64,000 bases of DNA, taken from assembly GCF_907164905.1 (NCBI RefSeq), contig NZ_CAJRAF010000002.1:3806001-3870000 (forward strand). The letters run 5' to 3'. Source of the stretch: Dyadobacter sp. CECT 9275 (lineage in GTDB: Bacteria > Bacteroidota > Bacteroidia > Cytophagales > Spirosomataceae). Under the pieces are notes generated by a model that was not told the origin of the DNA, did no database searches, and saw only the letters and a program-made list of their open reading frames with translations. Shown here in pieces: positions 1-7,821 of this stretch (the first letter of the stretch is position 1; each line of letters starts with the position of its first letter). The position numbers and the translations under genes were made by a program.

Positions 1-747
1 CATTTTGGCTATCACACTTACCAGAAACTCAAACTGCTTGTCACGCATGCCGCCGGAGACAGCGGCGTAAGCCGTGTTTACCGGTTTGAAAAGCGTATAA
101 TGGCTTAAAGCATCGATAGGACTTTCGGCTAATACCAAAGTAGTATCTGAAGGCTCGATAGCTCCCAGCCAAAGCGCCTTTTCGCTGCCGCGCATAAAGA
201 CGCCTTTGTCGTGGTTTTTCAGTTCGAGACCGCAGATTCCCTGACCGTCCTGGTGCGGAAAAACAACATTGCCGTAATAGTCCTGAAAAATCTTCCCGCG
301 AAAGCGCTCGTTTACGAGTACTTGTGAGGGAATTTTTCGCTCGTCGGTAAGATAAGGATGGGTGATGATCGGTTTCATTCTTTGAAACGCTTTCAAAATA
401 CGCTGCCTGTCATAGACCTGTTCTTTCACATCAGGCACATTGTAGTGTGACAAAGTCTGGCCGTGGCTTTCCCATCCGGCCAGATGTTCGGCGATTTCAG
501 GCAGCGTTTTTCCGGTTCGTCTTTGGATAAAATCGACAATTGTGCCGTTGTCCTGATTATCTCGGACGGAAAAGTAAATCCAGGTATCTGCTTTTCTTGA
601 TATAATGATCTTATCACCATTGTTATGGCGCATAACCAGTGAGCTGCGGGTAGACTTTCTGCTATCCAGCTCATAACCCTGCGCTGCGGCATACTGGCCG
701 AGGTTGATGGATTCTTTGAAAAAGGCAAAGTCATTTTTATGGGTCAT
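1..747 (-). CDS. TOPRIM/DUF3991-type protein of a mobile element (partial, C-terminus off the window)
   Basis: The frame is open from ATG at 747 to the window edge (249 codons), so the C-terminus is missing. The start has a near-perfect Shine-Dalgarno sequence (CTAAGGAGG) seven bases upstream. The first ~80 residues resemble the DUF3991 lead-in (NNGDKIIISRKADTWIYFSV, then a GTIVDFIQ stretch). Around residues 205-235 there is a TOPRIM-like segment with LVLAESPIDALSH, where E and D match the acidic motif. Such proteins occur in conjugative and integrative elements with primase or relaxase functions, so a role in element DNA processing is inferred. It is the last visible gene of the minus-strand ardC-radC group and lies 10 bases after the DUF6876 gene. 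Family assignment is from memory. Confidence 0.7.
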   Translation of the reverse strand, partial: MTHKNDFAFFKESINLGQYAAAQGYELDSRKSTRSSLVMRHNNGDKIIISRKADTWIYFSVRDNQDNGTIVDFIQRRTGKTLPEIAEHLAGWESHGQTLSHYNVPDVKEQVYDRQRILKAFQRMKPIITHPYLTDERKIPSQVLVNERFRGKIFQDYYGNVVFPHQDGQGICGLELKNHDKGVFMRGSEKALWLGAIEPSDTTLVLAESPIDALSHYTLFKPVNTAYAAVSGGMRDKQFEFLVSVIAKM

Positions 748-757
748 ACTGACCTCC

Positions 758-1129
758 TTAGTATTCTGTCGGAAGCAGAAGGACACTGTCTGTCAAAAAC
801 AGTCGGATTTTAGGAAGTTTGAAATCCGTATAGCTGATATGCTCTGAATAAACGGTGTCATCGTTGCCGTTTCCGCAGGTAAGCATCGCGGTCTGATCTG
901 GGTTGACTGTAAGCTCCCAGACCTGGAAAGGTTCGATTTTAACTGCTGGCTGTTCATATTGAAGGGCGAAAATCCGGTCTATGAGCCAGTAACATTGTGC
1001 TTCGGTGGCCAGGAATTGAATACCGTCGGTATAGGTGAACTGACGAAAGAGCTGGTGTCTGTACCAGTTCACCGTTCCTGTGAAGGTTCTCAAAGTCTGT
1101 GACAGGTGGATGGCGTCTTTGTTTTCCAT
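758..1129 (-). CDS. DUF6876-like protein
   Basis: 123 residues. The start at 1129 (MENKDAIHLS) is preceded by AAGAAAGGGAAA. A longer frame reaching 1285 would run through the hairpin element and has low-complexity, unlikely sequence, so I reject that start. The protein has FTGTVNWYRH near residue 16 and a YTDGIQFLATEAQCYWLID block near residue 35, which recall the small DUF6876 family found in plasmids and integrative elements. No catalytic residues or membrane segments are evident. It sits between ardC and the TOPRIM gene. The function is unknown; an accessory or anti-defence role is only suggested by its neighbours. Confidence 0.65.
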   Translation of the reverse strand: MENKDAIHLSQTLRTFTGTVNWYRHQLFRQFTYTDGIQFLATEAQCYWLIDRIFALQYEQPAVKIEPFQVWELTVNPDQTAMLTCGNGNDDTVYSEHISYTDFKLPKIRLFLTDSVLLLPTEY

Positions 1130-1166
1130 GATATTTCCCTTTCTTTTTGTGAAGGCCTGATTGCCT

Positions 1167-1286
1167 TGTGCAGACCGTCCACGGGCTGTCTGCCAGCGGC
1201 TTTGCAAGCTGTTTTTTGTCTCGCGAGGAAGCCGCAAGGCGGGGAAAAAACCGCTTGCAAAATGCGGCAAGCCCGTAGGCTGCACA
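1167..1286. repeat. Large structured hairpin, element A
   Basis: Nested inverted repeats between ardC and the DUF6876 gene. TGTGCAG (1167-1173) pairs with 1280-1286, ACGGGCT (1181-1187) with 1270-1276, and TTTGCAAGC (1201-1209) with 1253-1261. A run of six T (1212-1217) pairs with six A (1245-1250), followed by a bulged G (1218). TCTC (1219-1222) pairs with GGGG (1241-1244) through two G-T wobbles. The apex is an unpaired GCGAGGAA (1223-1230) and a small stem GCC-GCAA-GGC with a GNRA-type loop. Element B has the same order of parts with different stem sequences. The wobbles and the GNRA loop favour folding of the plus strand. Confidence 0.7.
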
Positions 1287-1359
1287 TGGAAGGCAATCTG
1301 GACTTCACAGATCGAAAGGAAGTAAAATCAAAGACGGCAACTTCGAACAAACTTTGGAA

Positions 1360-2307
1360 TCATGTTGAATGAGCCAATACAAACTCAGCCGCCTTTTGTG
1401 CATGGGAAGCAGCAGAAAAGATAAGACGCTTGTCATCCTGCAAAGCTTTCAACCAATGCTGGATGTAGGCTGCATGTTGCTCTTGTGGAATAGGCTCAAT
1501 GCCCAGTATTGCAGAGAGATAGCAGGAGCCGATTTCGGCGACAAGTTCTTCTTTGGCGTACCCTTGGTCACCGAAATGTTTTCTGCCGAAATCCCGGTCA
1601 AGGCGTGTGGGATGCTTTGTCCAGTGGCAAATTTCATGTCCGAGCGTGGAATAAAATCCTTCGGCACTTTCAAAGCTTTCAAACGGTGGCATCTGAATGC
1701 GGTCAGTGGTTTGGTTGTATGACGCATTGGTACCGGTGTATATGTCTGCCTTGGTATTGGCAAAGAATGTTTCGAGTTCCTGATTACGTTGAGCGAGATT
1801 CAGCTCTTTTCTTTCCGGAATATTGTAATAATGCGCTGGTAAATCCTTGATTTGTGAAACGTTGAAGACCGTATAGGTTTTTAGGAAAGGAATTTTCCGG
1901 GTTTCTGATTGACCATCCTGACTTTCTTCTTCTTTGATCATATGATCGGCATAGACAATCTGGGTTCCTTTCTCGCCTTTAATCACCGAGCCTTTCAGCT
2001 CCAGGGCCTGTTTAAAGGTCATCCAGTGGGAGAGCGTGTAGTTTTTCTCACAGGCTGCCGCCCAGAGAAGGATTGTGTTGATACCGCTGTAAGGTTGGTC
2101 GTTCCAACGAAGCGGCAGCGTGACGTTTGTGGAAAGATATCCTGAACTCCAGGGTTGACGCCAAGTCAAGTTGCCTTTTTCAAGATCGGCCAGGATTTTG
2201 TTGGTAACACGGCTGTAAATGTCAGTTTGTGGCTGGGTGTCAATTTTCAGATCGTCCTCCTGGTTTTGGTTTCTGGATGTTTTCTTTTTAGGTTTTGAGG
2301 ATTTCAT
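1360..2307 (-). CDS. ardC: ArdC-type antirestriction protein with zincin domain
   Basis: 315 residues, starting at 2307 behind AAGGAG. Residues ~30-150 match the ArdC N-terminal single-stranded-DNA-binding domain (IYSRVTNKILADLEKG, then LPLRWNDQPYSGINTILLW). Residues ~190-310 match the MPTase-PolyVal metallopeptidase domain, with the zinc motif HEICH near residue 225 and an EELVAEIGS helix supplying the further ligand. Known ArdC proteins protect incoming plasmid DNA from type I restriction and bind single-stranded DNA. The lysine-rich first ~25 residues are probably disordered. It lies in a minus-strand series after radC, with hairpin elements on both sides, as expected for genes expressed early after DNA entry. 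Confidence 0.9.
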   Translation of the reverse strand: MKSSKPKKKTSRNQNQEDDLKIDTQPQTDIYSRVTNKILADLEKGNLTWRQPWSSGYLSTNVTLPLRWNDQPYSGINTILLWAAACEKNYTLSHWMTFKQALELKGSVIKGEKGTQIVYADHMIKEEESQDGQSETRKIPFLKTYTVFNVSQIKDLPAHYYNIPERKELNLAQRNQELETFFANTKADIYTGTNASYNQTTDRIQMPPFESFESAEGFYSTLGHEICHWTKHPTRLDRDFGRKHFGDQGYAKEELVAEIGSCYLSAILGIEPIPQEQHAAYIQHWLKALQDDKRLIFSAASHAQKAAEFVLAHST

Positions 2308-2348
2308 GTTTGCTTCTCCTTAGCTGTCAGGGTTACGGGGAGTTCTTC

Positions 2349-2446
2349 ATCCGGCAGGCAAGCGAGCAAACAGCAAGAATTTTGCCCCGCGAGGAAGGCC
2401 CAGAGGCCGGGGAAAATTCTTGTTAGAGCAGTGAGCGGTGCCGGAT
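2349..2446. repeat. Large structured hairpin, element B
   Basis: Lies between radC and ardC, just upstream of the ardC start. ATCCGGCA (2349-2356) pairs with 2439-2446 and CAAGAATTTT (2374-2383) pairs with 2413-2422. A G bulge (2384) follows, then CCCC (2385-2388) paired with GGGG (2409-2412). The apex holds an unpaired GCGAGGAA (2389-2396) and a GGCC-CAGA-GGCC stem-loop. The apex layout, the G bulge and the 8-base unpaired segment are the same as in element A, while most paired bases differ. This is the pattern expected of a conserved folded element rather than a recent copy. Confidence 0.7.
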
Positions 2447-2491
2447 AAACTCACCGTGCAGGCCCTGATTGCGGAGAAGCAAATACGTCCG

Positions 2492-3004
2492 TTAGCCTGG
2501 TAAAAGAGAAGGATGACGGGCACCAGTGTGATCAAGTCCCGGTATCAGGCCATTGTCCGCAAACGAATAATATCCATCTCTGGTCAGGATTAAATGATCC
2601 AGGATCGAGAGTTCAAGAAGTTTTGCGCCCTCGATAATCCGGGATGTAATGACTTTATCAGGCTCACTGGGGTGGGCTATGCCGGAAGGATGGTTATGGG
2701 CAAGGATCAGTTTGGACGCGTGGGCTTTCAACGCAGTACCAAAGATCAGCTTGGGGTCAGCAAAACAATAATTGATTCCGCCTGAACTGATGTGGGAAAT
2801 GCCCAGACAATTACATCTATTATCCAGCAGCATGATCTTGAACTGCTCTACAAGCTCTATTTTGCCGGAATCCCAGCTGCTGCGGAAAAGCTTATCGGCG
2901 ATCCGGGAGGCATCAACATGCACCCTTTCATGATAAGGAGTTTTGTTGCGGTAGGTGATTTCGATCTCAGATGCCTGGAATTGGGATTTGATTTCTTCTG
3001 TCAT
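2492..3004 (-). CDS. radC: RadC-like JAB/MPN domain protein, short form
   Basis: 170 residues. The JAB metalloprotease-fold motif HNHPSG with a following EPD (around residues 120-132) gives the HxH...D zinc site, and an FKIMLLDNRCNCLG strand precedes it. The helix-hairpin-helix domain of chromosomal RadC (~220 residues) is absent, which is normal for copies on plasmids and integrative elements. Its start at 3004 lies one base after the stop of the upstream primase-like gene (TGAAATG), so translation is probably coupled. GAAGGG lies upstream. Despite its name, the family has no established DNA-repair activity, and its role in mobile elements is unknown. Confidence 0.85.
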   Translation of the reverse strand: MTEEIKSQFQASEIEITYRNKTPYHERVHVDASRIADKLFRSSWDSGKIELVEQFKIMLLDNRCNCLGISHISSGGINYCFADPKLIFGTALKAHASKLILAHNHPSGIAHPSEPDKVITSRIIEGAKLLELSILDHLILTRDGYYSFADNGLIPGLDHTGARHPSLLPG

Positions 3005-3005
3005 T

Positions 3006-3929
3006 TCAAATTCCCTTCAAAGGCAGGTTATTTCTGTGCCATTCGCTTACATTCTTGTGTGGCGCATACATCGCGTTCATCTTGATATGCCGAAGCGCTG
3101 GTTCCGCTTTCAGCAGCTCGCTTAAAAGCATGGCTGCCTGTCGTCCGGCCTTATCATTGTCCATCCAGCTATACAGGGCCTTGTAGCTGTAATTTTTGAT
3201 GTAAGGGGCTGCAATTACGACGTTGCTGCTCTCGTGCAATATGATTGTGTCATGCTCCCATGTTTCGCGGTTAAGATGCGCAAGCACCGACAGGAAATCG
3301 AAGATATTTTTGAAAACGTGTATTTGTCTGGACTTCGGATTTGTTCCGCGAAAGAATGTAATACCACCTGGATGGATAAACCCATTAAAAAGTGGGTTAT
3401 GAAGCTGGTAACCGTCGCTTTCGTTTTTTACACCCAGGGCTATAAACGTTCTGCCGGTAGTGCGGTTAAAGACTTTCAATTCCTTCGTAAATCGCTGTGC
3501 GGTTGAGACAGGGATACCCAGGCTTTCCAGGTACCTGATCAGCCCGATGAAGCCAATTGGAGCAGCCGATTTGATGCTCAAAACTGTTTGAGCGGTTCCG
3601 CTGATTTCTTCACCAGAATTGTTGCCTGGTTGCAGTGTGCAGAACCGCTCATTGTTCAGATTGGAAATCCATCGTGTTACATCAGCGGGCGTATTTGCTT
3701 CTGCAGTGTATTTCAGATACTGAAAGGCAAAATCCCTCAAATCTCCGCCGATTGACAGGGTATAGTCATACCATGTATTCGTCTTGAAATAGACCCAGAA
3801 ACGCGGTTTTTGTTCTTTACTGATCGGGCAGCGGTATAACGCCTTTGACTTTCCCGTATAATCCGCTTTGATTTGAAGCTTGTCGAGAATTTTAGTTATG
3901 GCTATACTATCGGCATGGTCCTTGTCCAT
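3006..3929 (-). CDS. TOPRIM primase-like protein of mobile element
   Basis: 307 residues from ATG 3929, chosen because GGGAGGAG lies just upstream; an in-frame ATG at 3965 lacks this. The N-terminal part has ALYRCPISKEQKPRFWVYF followed by a WYDYTLSIGGDLRDFAFQY stretch, which resembles the CHC2 zinc-finger region of mobile-element primases with most Cys ligands lost. The C-terminal ~110 residues look like a TOPRIM fold: IHVFKNIFDFLSVL stands where the catalytic Glu normally is, and YSWMDNDKAGRQA contains the DxD-type acidic motif. The likely role is priming or helicase loading in element replication. The missing Glu (VFKN instead of EG) means activity is uncertain. Confidence 0.65.
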   Translation of the reverse strand: MDKDHADSIAITKILDKLQIKADYTGKSKALYRCPISKEQKPRFWVYFKTNTWYDYTLSIGGDLRDFAFQYLKYTAEANTPADVTRWISNLNNERFCTLQPGNNSGEEISGTAQTVLSIKSAAPIGFIGLIRYLESLGIPVSTAQRFTKELKVFNRTTGRTFIALGVKNESDGYQLHNPLFNGFIHPGGITFFRGTNPKSRQIHVFKNIFDFLSVLAHLNRETWEHDTIILHESSNVVIAAPYIKNYSYKALYSWMDNDKAGRQAAMLLSELLKAEPALRHIKMNAMYAPHKNVSEWHRNNLPLKGI

Positions 3930-3966
3930 TGCACTCCTCCCAGGAAAACGATGTGATGCGGGCACA

Positions 3967-4001
3967 GGAGGGGGAAAGTTTCTCTAGAACTTTTCCTCTC
4001 C
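3967..4001. repeat. Inverted repeat in the leader of the primase-like gene
   Basis: GGAGGGGGAAAGTT (3967-3980) and AACTTTTCCTCTCC (3988-4001) pair over all 14 positions if two G-T wobbles are allowed, with a 7-base loop. As in element A, the wobbles work only on plus-strand sequence. It lies between the HTH gene and the primase-like gene. It lacks the GCGAGGAA apex, so it is not a third copy of elements A and B. It could be a terminator or attenuator. Confidence 0.5.
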
Positions 4002-4019
4002 GCTTTTAAATATGATTTA

Positions 4020-4217
4020 TCAGGGCATAAACTTTAAGTTCAGGTATCTATCCAAATCATCCCTGTGATAGTGAATTTCTCCGTCAATCATTTTCGGGTT
4101 CAGATCATGCCTTTTGATGGAATCCCAAACAGCCATCACACCTGCTGTGGTATCAATATAGTTTGCAGCATCCTTGCGTTTCAACAAATGCTGCCTGTCA
4201 GTGTTGTCGATTTTCAT
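4020..4217 (-). CDS. Small helix-turn-helix (excisionase-like) protein
   Basis: 65 residues with LLKRKDAANYIDTTAGVMAVW, a winged-helix/MerR-like excisionase pattern (helix, turn, recognition helix), and a C-terminal HYHRDDLDRYLNLKF wing typical of HTH_17 proteins. GAGGAG lies upstream of ATG 4217. It is the first gene of the minus-strand group and is divergent from alpA, so it may control the element backbone or assist excision. It is too short for a firmer call. Confidence 0.65.
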   Translation of the reverse strand: MKIDNTDRQHLLKRKDAANYIDTTAGVMAVWDSIKRHDLNPKMIDGEIHYHRDDLDRYLNLKFMP

Positions 4218-4487
4218 TCAAGCTCCTCAATCTATGTCGGGTTCGGCATCAAAAGAATCAACCGGAGATAACCAATCGTTCATAGAATTACTATCATAGA
4301 TTGTCAATTTTACCTTAATATTCTTTGTCTGTTAAAGGTCGGAAAAAGCTTTGCTGAAATATACCATATTGAGTCCTGGATACGCCCGGATATTTTAGAA
4401 GATCATATTTAACGCGCCATTATTGTCGGCTTACATTCCCGGGTTCATGCTAACTCTATTGCTCACCATCAAGGCAAGGAGCTTGGC
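4218..4487. promoter_or_regulatory. Divergent intergenic region between HTH gene and alpA
   Basis: 270 bases between two divergently transcribed regulator genes, AT-rich in its middle (ATTGTCAATTTTACCTTAATATTC around 4300). It should contain both promoters and probably operators. The alpA start is preceded by AAGGAG. I cannot assign exact -35/-10 boxes with confidence and see no large palindrome. Confidence 0.35.
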
Positions 4488-4691
4488 ATGAGCGATCAGA
4501 CTCGTTTTTCGTCCGTTGGATTTTTACGTCTGCCGGAAATTTTAAAACTGATTCCCGTAAGCAAAGCAACCTGGTGGAACGGTTGCAGGTCCGGACGTTT
4601 TCCAAAACCCTATAAGCTGGCACCACGCATCACGGCATGGAAAGCCTGTGATATTTTTGACTGTATCGAAAAATTCAAATCATCGAATTGA
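4488..4691 (+). CDS. alpA: AlpA-family DNA-binding regulator
   Basis: 67 residues. FLRLPEILKLIPVSKATWW, then GRFPKPYKL and ITAWKACDIFDCIE, is the standard AlpA/Cox-like winged-HTH layout. AAGGAG precedes ATG 4488. AlpA proteins activate the neighbouring integrase or act as recombination directionality factors in P4-like islands. Here it converges on a related integrase, overlapping its 3' end by 17 bases, and that integrase is broken, so this AlpA may have lost its partner or may act on the intact copy at 26.5-27.7 kb. Confidence 0.85.
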   Translation: MSDQTRFSSVGFLRLPEILKLIPVSKATWWNGCRSGRFPKPYKLAPRITAWKACDIFDCIEKFKSSN

Positions 4692-5695
4692 TCGCCACAC
4701 CCGGAATCTGCTCAGGTTTTATCCTCTTTTGACAGCTTCTTTCCAGGAATGCACCCATTTTTTTGAAAGCATCCTGCTGTTGCCGCTTTAACTGGGCACG
4801 TTGATAGGTTTCGACAATCTTGTCTTCGATTTTTTGATTGAGACACTTTTTAACGATATACGGCATGATACCCAGTTCCTGCATCACTGTAGCCGTTGTG
4901 CGGCGTAGATCATGGATGACCCAGCGGCCATTGGGTAGGACCAAAGCCTGATCGTCCTGAACCCGGCTTTTTGCGCCCGGTTTCTTTTGCCGGTCTGTTA
5001 CTTGTTTGGTTAAAACCTGGCGGGTGGCAGGCCCGCGCTCTGACCGGCCTGGTACCAGCCAGTCAGTGGTTCTTGTCTTTTCAAGCGCTCTTAATTGTGC
5101 AACTGCAAAATTGGAAAGATACACGTCATGGCTATTTGTATTCTTGGCATGCTCAGAAGGGATGTGCAACTGCCGCTTCTCAAAATCAATGTGTTTCCAC
5201 TTCATGCGCAGAACTTCATTTACCCTGCAGCCTGTCGCCAAAAGTAACCATATCAGATGTTGGTATTCAGACCTCATGGTGGAGCGTGGTAAAATCCCGC
5301 TGAGTGTTTTTATTTCCTGATTGTTTAAAAATCGCTTGCGGGGCTTTTCTCTTCCGCCAACCCTTTCCTTGGTCAGTCTGCGTGTAGGGTCCTGGCTGAT
5401 AAGTTCTTCACTATCCGCATAACCGAAGAATTGCTTCAGGTTGGACAAAAGCCGGTTTGCCCATACTTTGGGCTTTACGCTTAAGGACGCGGTCGAGAAT
5501 GGCTTTCATGTCATTCCGTGTGATCTCGCCAATTGGCTTTCTGCCGATGAGTGGAAAGACATCCTTTTCAAATGCCCGCTCTATTTCTTTTCCCTTATCC
5601 TTTCTGTTTTGCAACTCGGCTGTCTTCCATGAGTCAAACACAGCTCTTACGGTGTTTTTTTGTTTTTCCTCTCGCTGCGTAAGATCTTTTAGCCT
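4675..5695 (-). pseudogene. int: P4-type tyrosine integrase, truncated and frameshifted
   Basis: Closely related along its length to residues ~119-420 of the intact integrase at 26478-27749 (shared ERAFEKDVFPLIG, LLATGCRVNEVLR, HDLRRTTATVMQELG). The first ~118 residues, the arm-binding domain, are absent: similarity starts at 5695, where the sequence changes to a response-regulator fragment. A single extra base in the TTT run at 5456-5458 breaks the frame. Removing it restores NRLLSNLKQFFGYAD, matching the intact copy. The gene therefore reads as two frames, 5411-5710 and 4675-5448, and cannot make a working recombinase. Confidence 0.9.
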
Positions 5696-5697
5696 AC

Positions 5698-5979
5698 ATG
5701 AGGGCTCCATATGCCGAACCTTTCCTGATACTTTCTGACATTGACCTTCCTTACATGAATGGCATCGATCTTAATTCACAGCTAAGCACCGACATTGAAA
5801 TAAGGCGGACGGGTGTCCCCTACCTTTATCTAACGAACCGGGCAACTCACGAGCTGATCATCGACGTGTACAGCAAGCTGGCACAAGGCTACATCATTAA
5901 ACCCAGTTCTCCAAAGGAGCTTATTTCGACGCTGAAAGCCATTATGGATTATTGGCAGGTATGCGCTATGCCCTCCTGA
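5698..5979 (+). pseudogene. Response-regulator receiver domain, N-terminus lost
   Basis: About 90 codons of a CheY-like receiver. The phosphoacceptor region is ILSDIDLPYMNGIDL, followed by the conserved T in YLYLTNRA and the conserved K in GYIIKPSSPKEL. The first ~45 residues, including the acidic pair of the phosphorylation site, are missing because the gene starts at the junction with the truncated integrase. The remaining frame is open, but its ATG lies in junction sequence. It is read as a remnant of a resident single-domain regulator. Confidence 0.75.
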
Positions 5980-6036
5980 ATTCCAGCGATCGGTGTAATG
6001 TGGGCCGTTCATAGTGAATCAAAGCCCATCGCTTGT

Positions 6037-6483
6037 TCAACTATAAATCACCAAGGCGTACGGAGGTATGGTCAGGCGGATTGCCTTCCCGTTTCTTACT
6101 TCAATATTTAATTCAGCCGGACTCAAGTCCGTGGCAAACAGACATTTCATCGAGGTATCGATTGGATGCATCGCCTCATCGACTGTAACGTATATAAAAG
6201 CGTATTTTTCCTGGTCTAAATTTATAGCGCATAGTATTTCATGGTCACCGAAAATCCGCGACCACGCGATCACCTGCTTAACGCCGGTTTGCTCATCCGG
6301 ATAGCTAAATATACTTCCATTCCGTGATGTAGAGCGGAGAAAAAAGGCGCCGGATATCAAAGCAGGATACATTCGAATCGAGCTATCGAGCCGCTCCATT
6401 TGAGAAGGCTGTAACTTTTCCAGACAGCCCTCACGGACACCCAGAAAGTCGGGATTCAAATGAATGTCGAGCAGGTTTTTGCA
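6037..6483 (-). pseudogene. C-terminal fragment of a GH13 alpha-amylase-like enzyme
   Basis: The open frame extends from a TGA at 6484-6486 to 6037. It contains KQVIAWSRIFGDHEILCAIN and ends IRLTIPPYALVIYS, typical of the C-terminal beta-sandwich of GH13 amylase or trehalose-synthase enzymes. The (beta/alpha)8 catalytic domain (~350 residues) is absent and no good start exists (a TTG at 6459 is possible). It is probably a remnant of a trehalose or glycogen gene and belongs to the set of broken genes on both sides of 5.7-6.5 kb. The family call rests on the short C-terminal pattern only. Confidence 0.5.
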
Positions 6484-6533
6484 TCACTGGAATCAGGTGC
6501 GTTAATGCACTTCATGGAGATACATTATTTTGA

Positions 6534-6596
6534 GTAGAATAAAATATTATTCTAAATATTCGCAAAACAATTTTTATTGACAAAATTTTATTCTAC
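6534..6596 (+). promoter_or_regulatory. AT-rich inverted repeat upstream of cold-shock gene
   Basis: GTAGAATAAAAT (6534-6545) is the exact inverse complement of ATTTTATTCTAC (6585-6596), separated by 39 bases that contain TTGACA. The right arm lies 27 bases before the cold-shock ATG. It could be an operator or, if transcribed, a weak stem in the leader. Confidence 0.4.
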
Positions 6597-6623
6597 ATTT
6601 AATAAATATTTTAAAATAATATT

Positions 6624-6815
6624 ATGAACAAGGGGTCTGTTAAGTTTTCTAATGACACCAAAGGTATTGGGTTTATATCTCTGGAACATGGTGGAAATGA
6701 TGTTTTTGTACACACTACGGGTCTCAGCGACGACATACGCGAGAACGACAGTGTGTCTTACGAAGTTGAAGAAGGAAGAAAAGGCCTGAACGCAGTTAAT
6801 GTTTCCATTAGCTAA
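6624..6815 (+). CDS. Cold-shock domain protein
   Basis: 63 residues, the normal size for CspA-type proteins. The OB-fold RNA-binding motifs are present as KGIGFISLE (RNP1; canonical KGFGFI, here Ile for Phe) and DVFVHTTGL (RNP2). Such proteins bind single-stranded RNA or DNA and act as RNA chaperones or antiterminators. No Shine-Dalgarno sequence is seen. The leader is extremely AT-rich and holds a 12-bp inverted repeat. A strong terminator follows at 6841-6870, so it is probably monocistronic. Confidence 0.9.
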   Translation: MNKGSVKFSNDTKGIGFISLEHGGNDVFVHTTGLSDDIRENDSVSYEVEEGRKGLNAVNVSIS

Positions 6816-6840
6816 TCGGGCATATCATACAAAGCAACAT

Positions 6841-6870
6841 AATCCTCCCGGTGTGGAGGATTTTTTGTTT
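6841..6870 (+). terminator. Rho-independent terminator after cold-shock gene
   Basis: ATCCTCC (6842-6848) and GGAGGAT (6855-6861) form a 7-bp stem with a 6-base loop, followed directly by a T run interrupted once by G. It overlaps an upstream in-frame ATG (6851) of the next gene, which supports the later start at 6884. Confidence 0.8.
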
Positions 6871-6883
6871 TAGACTCAATATT

Positions 6884-7819
6884 ATGAAATCTATCATCAA
6901 CCGGCTCCTAAGATCGACTTGGCAGACTGTGGTACAGCTACTGACCCAGCTTCCAGTTACGCTTTTTAGTAAGGCGCTGCTTTGCTTAACGATAATTCTT
7001 TCGGCGATTCTTTACTTTTTGCTTCGGTTCGTATTGCGGTACCGGAAAGCGGTTATCCAAAAGAATCTGATAAGTTCATTTCCGGCCAAATCTGCCGGTG
7101 AGATCCATAAGCTTATGAGCGCTTATTACCGTCACATGAGTGACCTGCTGCTTGAACCTTTTTTGTTTTACTTGGCACCGGGCACGCTCAGAAAACGCCT
7201 GGCCAATTACATAAACCCCGAAGTCTTGCAGTTGCTTTACAAAGACCGCCGGTCTGTCATTGCCTTTGCATCACACTACGGAAACTGGGAGTACCTAATT
7301 AATCTCCCAGAAGTGACCGACTATCCGGTCTACACCGCGTATTCACCCATCAAAAGTAGGCCTCTGGACAGTTTGATGATCAGACTGCGTTCATTTCTGG
7401 GTGTCAGGCTGATTCCCAAAAAGGGGTTCTACCGACAGGCGTTGGTGCTGTTGCGGCAAACTGCTATCCCAAATTTGCTGGTGGTCATTGCGGATCAGCG
7501 CCCTGCGCCGGGAAACGACAAATTCCATATTTCGTTTTTGGAACAGGAAACTGCCGTTCAAACAGGCGGGGAGAGGATGGCAGTGTTATCACATGCAGCA
7601 ATCGTGTATGTCGAATCACGAAAAAAATCGCAGTTCAGTTATGAGTTTACATTTCGGCTGATGGAAAATCCGGACCGGTCAACACCCCTAAGCATCACCA
7701 AGACCTACTACCATTTTCTTGAAAAGAGCATTAAGTGTACACCAACTTATTGGCTGTGGTCACACAACCGGTGGAGGATTCCGTCAGCCAATGCAATCCA
7801 CGCATCTCAAATTACTTAA
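6884..7819 (+). CDS. Lauroyl/myristoyl acyltransferase-like protein (LpxL/HtrB family)
   Basis: 311 residues from ATG 6884; the alternative at 6851 lies inside the terminator. One N-terminal membrane segment (ALLCLTIILSAILYFLLRFV) anchors a lysophospholipid-acyltransferase domain. The catalytic HX4E motif is SHYGNWE near residue 130, and the C-terminal WLWSHNRWR matches the family's conserved tryptophan/arginine box. It probably transfers an acyl chain to lipid A or an aminolipid at the inner membrane. It lies two bases before the GH130 gene, so the two are probably co-transcribed. Confidence 0.85.
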   Translation: MKSIINRLLRSTWQTVVQLLTQLPVTLFSKALLCLTIILSAILYFLLRFVLRYRKAVIQKNLISSFPAKSAGEIHKLMSAYYRHMSDLLLEPFLFYLAPGTLRKRLANYINPEVLQLLYKDRRSVIAFASHYGNWEYLINLPEVTDYPVYTAYSPIKSRPLDSLMIRLRSFLGVRLIPKKGFYRQALVLLRQTAIPNLLVVIADQRPAPGNDKFHISFLEQETAVQTGGERMAVLSHAAIVYVESRKKSQFSYEFTFRLMENPDRSTPLSITKTYYHFLEKSIKCTPTYWLWSHNRWRIPSANAIHASQIT

Positions 7820-7821
7820 TT

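Noticed and set aside
3967..4001. Third copy of hairpin elements A and B
   Set aside because: It forms a stem but lacks the GCGAGGAA apex and the bulged G.
6851..6883. Earlier start of the acyltransferase gene
   Set aside because: It lies inside the terminator of the cold-shock gene.
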